Below, in pieces: positions 31,857-40,037 of a DNA stretch of 40,221 nucleotides. Under the pieces are notes generated by a model. That model worked only from the letters and a program-made list of their open reading frames with translations. It was not told where the DNA came from and did no database searches. How positions within the stretch are numbered: position 1 is the first letter of the stretch; every line of letters starts with the position of its first letter. A program made the position numbers and the translations under genes. Source of the DNA: Novosphingobium sp. (GTDB taxonomy: Bacteria > Pseudomonadota > Alphaproteobacteria > Sphingomonadales > Sphingomonadaceae); contig NZ_JAIEPN010000074.1 in NCBI RefSeq assembly GCF_019748365.1, positions 1 through 40,221 of the forward strand. Direction: 5' to 3'.

Positions 31857-32705
31857 TTAGCCGCCGATCGCCTTGCTGATCGAGAGCAGCAGCTCGACCG
31901 CGATCAGCGCGATGATCGCGACTTCGAGGCGGACGGCGCGCTTGTCCTGCGCGATATCGAGCAGCACTTCGGTGAAATCGCCCAGTGCGCCGAACTTGCG
32001 CTCGAGCACTTCGGCGCGCTCACCCAGTTCGTACTCGGCCTCGAGCCGGGTGTAGAGCCGGTCGAGATCGGGGTGGTCCCAGAGAAGGTCGGGCCGCTCG
32101 CCGGCCTGCGCGGTGCCCATCACGCGGTGCCGCGCCGCCAGCACGCGGCCGACCATGCGCATGACCGCGGGGATCGAGAGGCGGGCCTTGCCGTTGATCT
32201 GCAGATCGGCAACCAGCGGCACGCTGGAATCGAACACTTCCGAGACGAGCATCTCGTCGCGCGAAAGCATCACGCTGTGTGCCAGCACCGTCGCGACGAG
32301 GAGCAGGCGCGGCTCTTCATCGTCGGCGAGCTGGATCACCCCGTCATCGTCGACACGGTCCTTGCCGCCGTCGGTGATGAGCACGCCGGCGGTCTCGACT
32401 TCCTGCTGCTCGGCGGGTTCCTGCACATGGGCGAGGAGCGCCATATCGAGCGCGGGGATACGGTCCGCCGCCGTGCAGAAGGTCACCGCCACGCCGTAGC
32501 GGAAGGCGAAGGTCAGGCCAGCGGCCGCGGCAAGATCGCGCAGCACGATATCGGCGGCGAGCCCGCGCGTATCGATCCGGGTGCCGAGATAGCGGGCGTG
32601 GACGATCAGCTCCTCGCCCGCTGGCAGCACGCCCAGTGCCACCTCGTCGGGCCAGCCCGGCGGTTTGGTGGTGGCAGGCTGGGTGCGCGCCGCTGTGTCA
32701 GGCAT
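31857..32705 (-). CDS. DUF155 (RMND1/YagE-like) membrane-anchored protein
   Basis: The 282-aa protein has the DUF155 layout: a central domain with LTFAFRYGVAVTF and LADDEEPRLLLVATVLAHSVMLSRDE (each broken here), a long helical region with LYTRLEAEYELGERAEVLERKFG, and a C-terminal hydrophobic anchor (IIALIAVELLLSI). Yeast and human relatives (RMD1, RMND1) are membrane proteins linked to mitochondrial translation; the bacterial role is unknown. The ATG at 32705 overlaps the upstream methyltransferase stop by 8 bp, so the two are co-transcribed. The frame is open further upstream, but inside that gene. Confidence 0.85.
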   Translation of the reverse strand: MPDTAARTQPATTKPPGWPDEVALGVLPAGEELIVHARYLGTRIDTRGLAADIVLRDLAAAAGLTFAFRYGVAVTFCTAADRIPALDMALLAHVQEPAEQQEVETAGVLITDGGKDRVDDDGVIQLADDEEPRLLLVATVLAHSVMLSRDEMLVSEVFDSSVPLVADLQINGKARLSIPAVMRMVGRVLAARHRVMGTAQAGERPDLLWDHPDLDRLYTRLEAEYELGERAEVLERKFGALGDFTEVLLDIAQDKRAVRLEVAIIALIAVELLLSISKAIGG

Positions 32706-33597
32706 GGACGGCTTCGCGGCGCAGTGCCGCAATATGTTCCGGGCCGATCCCGCAGCAGCCGCCGAGGATCGAGGCTCCGGCAGCATGCCAGGCGGCGGCA
32801 AAGCAGCCGTATCCTTCGGGCGTGAGGTCCTCGCGGATGGGCGTCAGTCCGTTGTTGGCCTCGGCATCGGCAGCCATCGGCGGGAAGGCATTGGCATAGA
32901 CGCCGATGCGGATGGGGCTGTCCGGTCCCAGCTCCGCGCGGGCGGCGCGGACCGCGGCTTCCATCACTTCGGGCTGGCTGCAATTGAACAGCAGCGCTGC
33001 CGCGCCGAGTTCCTGCGCAAGCTGCGCCGCCTCGCGCACGGTTTCGCCCGAGCGCAGCGCGGGCTCGGCGGTCGGCCGTTCGTCCTCCAGCGTGAACGAC
33101 AGCCACAGCGGCTTGCCTGTGGGGGCAGTGAGCGAGGCGGCAAGGCGCGCTTCGACGAGCGAGGACAGCGTTTCCGCGAGCCAGTGGTCGATGCTGGGCG
33201 CGAGCGCCGCGACGAGGACTTCCAGCACCGGGCGGGCGCGGTCGAGATCGACGAGATCGGGGCGATAGGATCCGCAGATAGGCGGTAGCGATCCCGCGAC
33301 GCGGACCTTCCGCTCCGCCGAATCCGCGACTTCGCGGGCAAGACGTCCGGCGAGGGCGGCAAGTGCGGCGCCTTGTTCGGCAAAGCGATCCTCGCCGATG
33401 TGGAAGGGGACAACCGCATAGGAATTGGTCGTGATCACATCCGCTCCGGCCGCAACATAAGCGCGGTGGACGGCGCTGACGAACTTCGGCCCCTCGATCA
33501 GCGCGAGCGCGGACCATTCGGGCTGGCGGAACGGCGCCCCGCTGCGGGCAAGCTCGCGGCCGGTGCCGCCATCGAGGACGAGGAGAGGGTCAGTCAT
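32698..33597 (-). CDS. Homocysteine S-methyltransferase family protein
   Basis: The 299-aa protein begins LLVLDGGTGRELARSG and carries the three zinc-binding cysteines of the family: Cys206 in FNCSQPE and Cys281-Cys282 in GGCCGIGPEH. Such enzymes (MmuM type) move a methyl group from S-methylmethionine, S-adenosylmethionine or a betaine to homocysteine, giving methionine. It is a single-domain, cobalamin-independent form. The ATG at 33597 has no strong ribosome-binding site. It overlaps the DUF155 gene by 8 bp and is divergent from the GGDEF-EAL gene. Confidence 0.9.
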   Translation of the reverse strand: MTDPLLVLDGGTGRELARSGAPFRQPEWSALALIEGPKFVSAVHRAYVAAGADVITTNSYAVVPFHIGEDRFAEQGAALAALAGRLAREVADSAERKVRVAGSLPPICGSYRPDLVDLDRARPVLEVLVAALAPSIDHWLAETLSSLVEARLAASLTAPTGKPLWLSFTLEDERPTAEPALRSGETVREAAQLAQELGAAALLFNCSQPEVMEAAVRAARAELGPDSPIRIGVYANAFPPMAADAEANNGLTPIREDLTPEGYGCFAAAWHAAGASILGGCCGIGPEHIAALRREAVHA

Positions 33598-33701
33598 GGT
33601 CGGGTTGGAACTCGCTTCCAGTGCTTTGCCACTGCGCTAGCACGCCGCCGCGCAGAGCGGCAGGGGCAAGCTGCAGGCGGCTGGCGGGGGAGGTAAAAAA
33701 C

Positions 33702-33842
33702 TTGCTGAAGAAATTCTTTATTGGCGGACTTGTGCTTTTTGTTTCAGCAGGTTGCAAAACACCCGGAACGGCGGTGTTTGAGGGGGAAATTTCCAAGCGC
33801 TTACCATTGCGCAAGGTTTCTCCACTAAGCCGCAGTGTGTGA
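33702..33842 (+). CDS. Possible 46-aa lipoprotein coupled to the GGDEF-EAL gene
   Basis: GGGGGAGG followed 8 nt later by a TTG starts a frame reading MLKKFFIGGLVLFVSAGC, a short basic start, hydrophobic core and lipobox-like SAGC with Cys18, then about 28 polar residues (KTPGTAVFEGEISKRL ...). Its TGA overlaps the GTG start of the GGDEF-EAL gene by 4 bp, which would explain that otherwise unsupported GTG. The region is AT-richer than its neighbours and could instead be just a promoter; the lipobox has Ser rather than Leu at -3. Confidence 0.4.
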   Translation: MLKKFFIGGLVLFVSAGCKTPGTAVFEGEISKRLPLRKVSPLSRSV

Positions 33843-36199
33843 CGCGACCGACCGATCAAAGCTTGCCCGCTCTGCCGCGGGAACTCCCGGCGATGGCTGT
33901 GCTGGGCCTTTCCGACAGCGCGGAAGGGGATTGGGGGCGGTTGCGCGGACTGCAGTATTCGGGCCTCGCTCGCCTGACCCGGCCGCGACTGGTCGCCCAT
34001 GGGCTGGCGGCGATGCTCGTCGTTCAGGCGCTGTGGGGCGCGATCCATATCGCTGCGCTGGTCGGCTGGGTCGCGATGCTGGCAGGGGTGCTGGTCTGGG
34101 GTGCGAACTTCGACCGCACGCTGGAGGACGCCGATCGCCGCCGGATGACCCGCCACGAAATTCATCGCCACACCGTCTGTACTGTTGCGGCGGGCGTGGT
34201 GTGGGTGATCCCGATCCTTGTCATGTCGCCCTTTGCTTCGCCCGAGCAGCGCCTGCTGGTCTGGACGATCATGGCCATGCTGATGGCCGGCACCGCGCTT
34301 GCCTTTGCCGCAGTGCCGCTGGGCGCGGTGCTGTTCAATGCGATCCTCGCGGCAGCGAGCGTGGTGGTGTTTCTCGTCTACGGCAAGGTTACGGCGGCGG
34401 CTGCGGCCATCACGTTCGTGATCTTCCTGTGGGTCGGCAGCCTGGAGGCGGCGCGGATGTTCCTCGCCGGCAAGGTCGCCGAGGCGGGCGTTGCGGAAAA
34501 GAGCGAGGTCGTCTCGCTCCTGCTGCGCGAGTTCGAGGAAGGTGAGGCCGACTGGCTGTGGCAGACCGACTCCACCCGCCGCGTCCGGGCCGCAAGCCCG
34601 CGCTTCGCCTTTGCGCTGGGTGAGGACCCCGAGGACATCGACGGCAAGCCGCTGATCCAGCTGATTGCCGGCTCGGCCTGGGAAAGCGGGCACTTCCATT
34701 CCTCGCTGCACGATCTCGCCGAGCGGCTGAAGCGGCGCGAGAGCTTTTCGAACCTGCTCGTCCACGTGACCCTGCACGGCAGCAACCGCTGGTGGGAGCT
34801 CTCCGCTTCGCCGCGGTTTGACGACAACGGCAACTTCATCGGCTTCCGCGGCGTCGGTTCGGACGTGACCGAGCAGCGCGAGAGTGCGGACAAGATCGCC
34901 TACCTCGCCCGCTACGACACGCTGACCGGGCTCCCCAACCGCCTGATGCTCACCGAGACGCTGGGCGATGCGATGCGCGAGGCGGATCGCTGGCGGATGC
35001 GCTGCGGCTTTATGATGATCGACCTCGACCGGTTCAAGGCGGTCAACGATACGCTGGGGCACCTCGTGGGTGACCAGCTGCTCGCCAAGGTTTCGGATCG
35101 TTTGAAGTCGCTAATGAGCGAGAACGAACTGTGCGGGCGCCTCGGCGGTGACGAGTTCGCCATCGTGGTGCGCGATGCGGGTGACGGGACGCGGATCCGC
35201 GAAGTGGCCTATGCCGTGATCACTGCGCTTTCGCAGCCTTACGAGATCGACCATCACACGCTCTATGTCGGTGCGAGTGTCGGTTCGGCAATCGGGCCGC
35301 GCGACGGGGCGACGGTCGAGACGCTGATGCGCAATGCCGACCTCGCGCTCTACCGCGCCAAGGACGAGGGCGGCGGGCTGCACTTCGATTACGAGCCGGC
35401 GCTGCATGCGCATGCCGAAGAGCGGCGCAAGCTGGAGTTCGCGCTGCGCCACGCGCTGGAGCGCGGCGAGTTCGCGCTCGCTTATCAGCCGGTGGTCGAT
35501 GCAATCACCGAGGAGCCGGTCAGCTTCGAGGCGCTGCTGCGCTGGCATTCGGCGGAGCATGGACCGGTGAGCCCGGCGAAGTTCATCCCGCTGGCGGAGG
35601 ACACCCGCCTGATCGTGCCTATCGGCGAGTGGGTGCTGCGCACCGCGTGCTTCGAGGCGACGAACTGGCCTGATCCGATCAAGGTGGCAGTCAACGTTTC
35701 AGGCGAACAGCTGCTCGATCCGAGCTTTGCCGAAGTGGTGGTCAGCGCGCTCGCGGCGAGCGGGCTGCCGCCGCACCGGCTCGAGATCGAGGTGACCGAG
35801 AGCATCTTCGTGCGCGACGGGACGGCGGCGCAGCAGACGCTGGAACGGATCATGTCGCTGGGGTGCGGCGTGGCGCTGGATGATTTCGGGACGGGCTATT
35901 CCTCGCTCGGGTACCTCCGGAAACTGCGCTTCTCGACGATCAAGGTCGACCGCAGCTTCGTGCAGGGGGCGGCGAAAGATAATGCCGAGAGCCTTGCCAT
36001 CGTGCGCGCGGTGGTGGCGATGGCCGACAGCCTCGAGATGTCGACCACAGCGGAAGGTGTTGAAACCGAAGAAGAATTGGCGGTGATCCGCCGCCTCGGC
36101 TGCAAGAAGATCCAGGGCTACTACTTTGGCCGCCCGATGACCGCGCGCGATGCTGGCGCGCTGTTCGAACGGATTGGCCAGCAGCGCCAGCAGGCCTGA
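33839..36199 (+). CDS. Membrane PAS-GGDEF-EAL protein (cyclic-di-GMP turnover)
   Basis: The 786-aa protein has about five or six hydrophobic segments (residues 50-215), a PAS domain (about 235-350, ending GVGSDVTEQRE), a GGDEF domain with an intact RLGGDEFAIV (436-440 for GGDEF) and an EAL domain with FEALLRW near 564, DDFGTGYSSL, KVDRSF and TTAEGVET. Key residues for both diguanylate cyclase and phosphodiesterase activity appear present, so the net effect on cyclic-di-GMP cannot be predicted. The GTG start lacks its own ribosome-binding site but overlaps a small upstream frame by 4 bp; an ATG 18 codons on is an alternative. It converges on purQ with 3 bp between stops. Confidence 0.92.
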   Translation: MTRPTDQSLPALPRELPAMAVLGLSDSAEGDWGRLRGLQYSGLARLTRPRLVAHGLAAMLVVQALWGAIHIAALVGWVAMLAGVLVWGANFDRTLEDADRRRMTRHEIHRHTVCTVAAGVVWVIPILVMSPFASPEQRLLVWTIMAMLMAGTALAFAAVPLGAVLFNAILAAASVVVFLVYGKVTAAAAAITFVIFLWVGSLEAARMFLAGKVAEAGVAEKSEVVSLLLREFEEGEADWLWQTDSTRRVRAASPRFAFALGEDPEDIDGKPLIQLIAGSAWESGHFHSSLHDLAERLKRRESFSNLLVHVTLHGSNRWWELSASPRFDDNGNFIGFRGVGSDVTEQRESADKIAYLARYDTLTGLPNRLMLTETLGDAMREADRWRMRCGFMMIDLDRFKAVNDTLGHLVGDQLLAKVSDRLKSLMSENELCGRLGGDEFAIVVRDAGDGTRIREVAYAVITALSQPYEIDHHTLYVGASVGSAIGPRDGATVETLMRNADLALYRAKDEGGGLHFDYEPALHAHAEERRKLEFALRHALERGEFALAYQPVVDAITEEPVSFEALLRWHSAEHGPVSPAKFIPLAEDTRLIVPIGEWVLRTACFEATNWPDPIKVAVNVSGEQLLDPSFAEVVVSALAASGLPPHRLEIEVTESIFVRDGTAAQQTLERIMSLGCGVALDDFGTGYSSLGYLRKLRFSTIKVDRSFVQGAAKDNAESLAIVRAVVAMADSLEMSTTAEGVETEEELAVIRRLGCKKIQGYYFGRPMTARDAGALFERIGQQRQQA

Positions 36200-36202
36200 G
36201 GA

Positions 36203-36883
36203 TCAGGCCGCGACGCCGAGACCGGCCAGTACGCTCTCGAACAAGGCCCGGCCATCGCTGCCACCGTGGGCGGGTTCGATCATCCGTTCGGGGTGCGGCA
36301 TCATGCCGAGCACGTTACCGGCATCATTGAGCACGCCCGCGATATCGCGCTGCGAGCCGTTGACGGGCTCGGCATAGCGGAAGGCGATGCGCCCTTCGCC
36401 TTCGAGACGGTCGAGCGTTTCGGCGTCGGCGAAGTAGTTGCCATCATGGTGCGCGACCGGGATCATGATGCGCTGGCCGGCGGTGTAGCGCGCGGTGAAC
36501 AGCGACTGGTTGTTCTCGACCACCAGCGGCACATCGCGGCAGACAAAGCGGATGCCGGCGTTGCGCATCAGCGCGCCGGGGAGGAGGCCGGCTTCAGTGA
36601 GGACCTGGAAGCCGTTGCAGACGCCAAGAACGGTGACGCCACGGTTCGCCGCCGCAACGACCGCCTGCATGACCGGAGAGCGTGCGGCCATTGCGCCTGA
36701 GCGCAGATAGTCGCCATAGGAAAAGCCGCCCGGAAGCGCGATGAAATCAAGGCCGGTGGGCAGCTCGGCATCGCCGTGCCACACGCGGTGGACGGTGCCG
36801 CCGGTGATCTTTTCGATCGCCACCGCCATGTCACGGTCGCAGTTGGAGTCGGGGAAGGTGATGACAGCGGCGGTAAAAGCCAT
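36203..36883 (-). CDS. purQ: Phosphoribosylformylglycinamidine synthase subunit PurQ
   Basis: The 226-aa glutaminase subunit feeds ammonia to PurL for formylglycinamidine synthesis in purine biosynthesis. It starts [18 protein letters not shown] and has [14 protein letters not shown], the nucleophile cysteine in GVCNGFQ and the C-terminal HPE (MMPHPERM). The ATG at 36883 lies 2 bp after the purS stop; the frame is open further upstream only as an out-of-phase reading of purS. The small-subunit PurQ/PurS/PurL arrangement is that of Gram-positive bacteria and alphaproteobacteria. purL is not in the window. Confidence 0.96.
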   Translation of the reverse strand: MAFTAAVITFPDSNCDRDMAVAIEKITGGTVHRVWHGDAELPTGLDFIALPGGFSYGDYLRSGAMAARSPVMQAVVAAANRGVTVLGVCNGFQVLTEAGLLPGALMRNAGIRFVCRDVPLVVENNQSLFTARYTAGQRIMIPVAHHDGNYFADAETLDRLEGEGRIAFRYAEPVNGSQRDIAGVLNDAGNVLGMMPHPERMIEPAHGGSDGRALFESVLAGLGVAA

Positions 36884-36885
36884 GG

Positions 36886-37119
36886 TCAGGCCACTTTCTC
36901 GATGCGGAAGTTCTCGATCACCTGGTTGGCGAGGAGCTTGCGGCACATGTCCTCGAGCGCGGCGTCGGTCGTGCTGTCGGCCACGTCCATCTCGATCAAG
37001 CGGCCGGCGCGCACATCGTTGACGCCTTCGAAGCCGAGGCCTTCGAGCGCGTGATGAATGGCGCGGCCCTGCGGATCGAGCACGCCGTTCTTGAGGCTGA
37101 CGTGAACGCGGATCTTCAT
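36886..37119 (-). CDS. purS: Phosphoribosylformylglycinamidine synthase subunit PurS
   Basis: The 77-aa protein matches PurS throughout: [18 protein letters not shown] at the start, then [20 protein letters not shown], cut here at its centre, and an end with [14 protein letters not shown]. PurS is the small structural subunit that joins PurL and PurQ. It is followed after 2 bp by purQ. The 295 bp upstream, shared with the divergent tetR gene, hold no further convincing gene. I see no purine riboswitch there. Confidence 0.96.
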   Translation of the reverse strand: MKIRVHVSLKNGVLDPQGRAIHHALEGLGFEGVNDVRAGRLIEMDVADSTTDAALEDMCRKLLANQVIENFRIEKVA

Positions 37120-37381
37120 GGGCGGCGGGCCTTTCCGGGCGGCTGGGGGGAGACTCGCGAGCGCCTATGCTCCGGCGCGGCGCGAAGCGCAAGTTGGCGG
37201 CAAGTTGACACGGTTGACACAGTCCAGAGCGAAAACCGCGCGGGCCTGGTGCTTCCGCCCGGCACACCTGCCGAAGCGGTGTGGAAGCGGCGGAAAATGG
37301 CGGAAATGCGCGTCATGAAGCAACCATACCAGAACGCCGCCATGTAGGAAAATCGGCTCGAAATGCCCCCCGCTCCGCTTT

Positions 37382-37407
37382 TAAATAACAGACGCGTCTG
37401 TTATTTA
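37382..37407. promoter_or_regulatory. 26-bp perfect palindrome, TetR operator
   Basis: The half TAAATAACAGACG (37382-37394) is followed directly by its exact inverse (37395-37407). The element ends 7 bp before the tetR ATG, in the promoter position. The core ACAGACGCGTCTGT is typical of AcrR/TetR-type sites, so autorepression of the tetR-hlyD-ABC operon is very likely. Confidence 0.85.
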
Positions 37408-37414
37408 TTCTGGC

Positions 37415-38029
37415 ATGGCCCGAGTCACCCCTCCCGACCGCCTTGACCGCATTCTCGAAGCGGCGCGCGACGCCTTTGCCACCCGCGGATTTGCCGCGAC
37501 GACGATGGAGGAGATTGCGCAGCGGGTGGGGATCAGCCGCAGTGCGATCTACAGCCGGTTCGAGACCAAGGAGGCGCTGTTTCGCGCGCTGGTCGAAGGA
37601 ATGGTCGGGCACGTGCTGCCCGAAGCTGTGCCGGACCTGACGGGCACCAGCGCGCCCGATGCGCTGCGGCGGTTCATCCATGTCGTGATGCAGCGGCTCG
37701 GGACGGGGAACATCGCCTTCCTGCCCAAGCTGATCATCGGCGAGGGGCAGGCCTTTCCCGATCTCGTGAAGTTCTACCACGATCATGCGCTTACCCGCGT
37801 GCTCGGCGCGATCGAGGCGATCATCCGCCACGGCGTGGCGCGCGGGGAGTTCGTCTGTGCCGATCCCGCGCTGGCCGCGCGCAGCGTGGCGGGCGGCATG
37901 ATCTTTTCCGCGCTGTGGCGCATCGTGTTCGAACCGGTGGGCGCGGAGCCGCTCTATATCGAGGCTATGGCGGTGAGCCATGCCGAGGTGCTGCTGAAGG
38001 GCCTGACCGCCCGGGGAGTTTCCGCATGA
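37415..38029 (+). CDS. TetR/AcrR family transcriptional regulator
   Basis: The 204-aa repressor has an N-terminal TetR helix-turn-helix (residues 10-56: ILEAARDAFATRGFAATTM, then EEIAQRVGISRSAIYSRFETKEALF, broken at residue 31) and a helical ligand-binding domain whose end resembles the C-terminal AefR-like type (SVAGGMIFSALWRIVFEP). It lies directly behind a 26-bp palindrome and overlaps the membrane-fusion gene by 4 bp, so it probably senses a substrate of the downstream exporter and represses the whole operon. No conventional ribosome-binding site is seen, as the operator fills the leader. Confidence 0.93.
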   Translation: MARVTPPDRLDRILEAARDAFATRGFAATTMEEIAQRVGISRSAIYSRFETKEALFRALVEGMVGHVLPEAVPDLTGTSAPDALRRFIHVVMQRLGTGNIAFLPKLIIGEGQAFPDLVKFYHDHALTRVLGAIEAIIRHGVARGEFVCADPALAARSVAGGMIFSALWRIVFEPVGAEPLYIEAMAVSHAEVLLKGLTARGVSA

Positions 38030-38997
38030 GCTTGCGCCAACGCTTGCCGATCCTTGTGCTGCTGGCAGTGTTGGGAGGCGCGGCGATCTGGTACTTCACG
38101 AGGGGCTCCGCGCCCGATCCGTGGTTGGGCTACGTGGAAGGCGAGGCGCTTTATGTGGCGGCGCCGGTTTCGGGGACGTTGGCGAGCCGACCGGTCGAGC
38201 GCGGCGGACGGGTGAGCGCGGGCGCGGCCTTGTTTGCGCTCGATTCGCGCACGGCGGATGCGAGCGCGGCGCAGGCGGCAGCGCAGGTTGCCGGCGCGGA
38301 AGCCTCGCTGAGCGATCTGGGCGCAGCGCGGGAGCGGACGCCGGAGATCGATGTGGCGCGGGCGGCGGAAGCAGCGGCGCGGGCGCAGCTGGTGCGGGCC
38401 GAGGCTGACTTCCGGCGCTTTGCCGATCTGGCGGCGAAGGGCTTTGCCAGCCGGACGCAGCTTGATGCGGCGCGGGCCGCGCGGGACAGTGCGGCGGCGA
38501 GTGTCGCCCAGGCGCAGGCGCAGCAGCGCAGCGGGGAGCTGACCGTGGGCCGCAGCGCCCAGCAGGCGGCGGCGGCGGCGCAAGTGCAGGGCGCCAAGGC
38601 GGCGCTGGCGGCAGAAGCGCGGCGGCGGCAGGAAATTGCGCCAGTTTCGCCCGCAGCAGGGCAGGTGGAGCAGACTTACTTCAATCCGGGGGAATGGGTG
38701 CCGGCGAACCAGCCGGTCGTCTCGATCATCCCGGACGACAAGCGCAAGATCCGCTTCTTTGTGCCGCAGGACAGGATCGCCGGGCTGCGTATGGGGCAGG
38801 CGGTGCGGTTTACCTGCGATGGCTGTGGGCCGGAGCGGACGGCGACGGTGCGCTTTATCGCGCCGCGCGCGGAATATACGCCGCCGGTGATCTACAGCGA
38901 GCATGCGCGCTCGAAGCTGGTGTTTATGGTCGAGGCGATGTTGCCGGTTGACCAACCGCTGCCGTTGGGGTTGCCGGTGGCGGTGAGGGTGCCTTGA
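38026..38997 (+). CDS. HlyD/YbhG-family periplasmic adaptor (membrane fusion protein)
   Basis: The 323-aa protein has an N-terminal membrane anchor (residues 7-24, LPILVLLAVLGGAAIWYF), a biotinyl-lipoyl-like half (GYVEGEALYVAAPVSGTL), a long Ala/Gln/Arg-rich coiled-coil hairpin (about residues 85-215), the second lipoyl half (ISPAAGQVEQTYF-like region near 210-225) and a beta-barrel domain with Cys-Asp-Gly-Cys (near 265-268). The layout is that of YbhG/HlyD adaptors of tripartite exporters. It overlaps tetR by 4 bp and is followed by the ABC ATPase and permease genes, so the system resembles YbhGFSR drug exporters. Confidence 0.9.
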   Translation: MSLRQRLPILVLLAVLGGAAIWYFTRGSAPDPWLGYVEGEALYVAAPVSGTLASRPVERGGRVSAGAALFALDSRTADASAAQAAAQVAGAEASLSDLGAARERTPEIDVARAAEAAARAQLVRAEADFRRFADLAAKGFASRTQLDAARAARDSAAASVAQAQAQQRSGELTVGRSAQQAAAAAQVQGAKAALAAEARRRQEIAPVSPAAGQVEQTYFNPGEWVPANQPVVSIIPDDKRKIRFFVPQDRIAGLRMGQAVRFTCDGCGPERTATVRFIAPRAEYTPPVIYSEHARSKLVFMVEAMLPVDQPLPLGLPVAVRVP

Positions 38998-39002
38998 CGC
39001 TA

Positions 39003-39100
39003 CCCCTCCACCACCCTTCGGGCGGTCCCCCTCCCCTTGCAGGGGAGGATCGGCCCCTCCACCATCCTGCGGATGGTCCCCCTCCCCGTTCCGGGGAGGA
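39003..39100. repeat. Two tandem 47-bp hairpin repeats at the start of the ABC gene
   Basis: Copies at 39003-39049 and 39054-39100 are both 47 bp and agree at 40 positions. Each begins CCCCTCCACCA and ends GGGGAGGA, and each forms two hairpins (ACCATCC/GGATGGT and CCTCCCC/GGGGAGG in the second copy), with most differences in loops. They lie between the adaptor stop and the likely ABC start, and the final GGGGAGGA is that gene's ribosome-binding site. Confidence 0.85.
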
Positions 39101-39104
39101 ACTG

Positions 39105-40037
39105 GTGATCGACGTTCGCGGTTTGACCAAGCGGTTTGGCGGGCGGACGGTGGTGGATGCCGTGAATCTGTCCGTGGCGCGGGGGCGGATTTGCGGGTTT
39201 CTGGGGCCGAATGGTTCGGGCAAGACGACGACCCTTCGGATGATCTGCGGGCTGCTGATTCCCGATGCGGGCGAGGGCACCGTGCTGGGGCAGGACCTCA
39301 AGACCCGGCGCAGCGCGATCAAGGCGCGTGTGGGCTATATGACGCAGAAGTTTGGGCTGTTTTCGGACCTGACGATTGCGGAGAACCTCGAGTTTTTCGC
39401 GCGGGTGCATGGGCTGCCGCGCCGCCGTGAGCGGGTGGCGGAAGCGCTCGACAAGCTGGGGCTGACGACGCGCGGGGACCAGCTGGCGGGCAAGCTTTCG
39501 GGCGGGTGGAAGCAGCGGCTGGCGCTGGCGGCCTGCGTGCTGCACGATCCGGAAATCCTGCTGCTGGATGAGCCGACCGCTGGCGTCGACCCGCAGGCGC
39601 GGCGCGAGTTCTGGGACCAGATCCATGGGCTGGCGGCGGGCGGGATGACCGTGCTCGTTTCCACGCACTACATGGACGAGGCCGAGCGCTGCCACGAGAT
39701 TGCCTATATCGCCTATGGCCGGATGCTGGCGCGGGGGAGCATTGCCGAGGTTGTTGCCGGGTCCGGCTTGAAGGCGCTGCAGGGCGAGGGCCACCTGCCA
39801 GATGGAACGGGCGCGGACCGGCTGGCGGCGGCCATCGAGGCGCGGCCCGGGGTGGCGATGGCAGCGCCCTTTGGCACGGCGCTGCATGTCTGCGGGCCGG
39901 ATATGGCGGCGCTGCATGAAGCGGTGGCGCCGTGGGCGGAGACGATCTCGTTTCGGGAAGCGAGCCCGAGCCTGGAGGACGTGTTCATCCACCTGATGCG
40001 CGGGGCCGAGGACAATTCGGTGATGGTACACCAGTGA
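39105..40037 (+). CDS. ABC exporter ATP-binding protein (YbhF-like)
   Basis: The 310-aa ATPase (from the GTG at 39105) has Walker A GPNGSGKT (34-41), signature LSGGWKQRL, Walker B ILLLDEPTAGVDP and switch histidine STHYMDEAE, followed by a C-terminal region of about 90 residues typical of ABC-2 drug exporters. The frame also runs from a TTG at 38994 that overlaps the adaptor stop (TTGA), but that would add 37 residues translated from a tandem intergenic repeat. GGGGAGGA 4 nt before the GTG favours the shorter form. It ends in a 4-bp overlap with the permease gene. Confidence 0.92.
   Translation: MIDVRGLTKRFGGRTVVDAVNLSVARGRICGFLGPNGSGKTTTLRMICGLLIPDAGEGTVLGQDLKTRRSAIKARVGYMTQKFGLFSDLTIAENLEFFARVHGLPRRRERVAEALDKLGLTTRGDQLAGKLSGGWKQRLALAACVLHDPEILLLDEPTAGVDPQARREFWDQIHGLAAGGMTVLVSTHYMDEAERCHEIAYIAYGRMLARGSIAEVVAGSGLKALQGEGHLPDGTGADRLAAAIEARPGVAMAAPFGTALHVCGPDMAALHEAVAPWAETISFREASPSLEDVFIHLMRGAEDNSVMVHQ

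Noticed and set aside
37120..37381. Additional gene or purine riboswitch between purS and tetR
   Set aside because: Open frames here lack ribosome-binding sites and recognisable sequence. No conserved purine-aptamer arms were seen. Two close TTGAC repeats near 37205-37220 lack a matching -10.
39003..39100. CRISPR array
   Set aside because: Only two copies with a 4-bp gap and internal hairpins; there are no spacers and no cas genes, so it is a tandem intergenic repeat.
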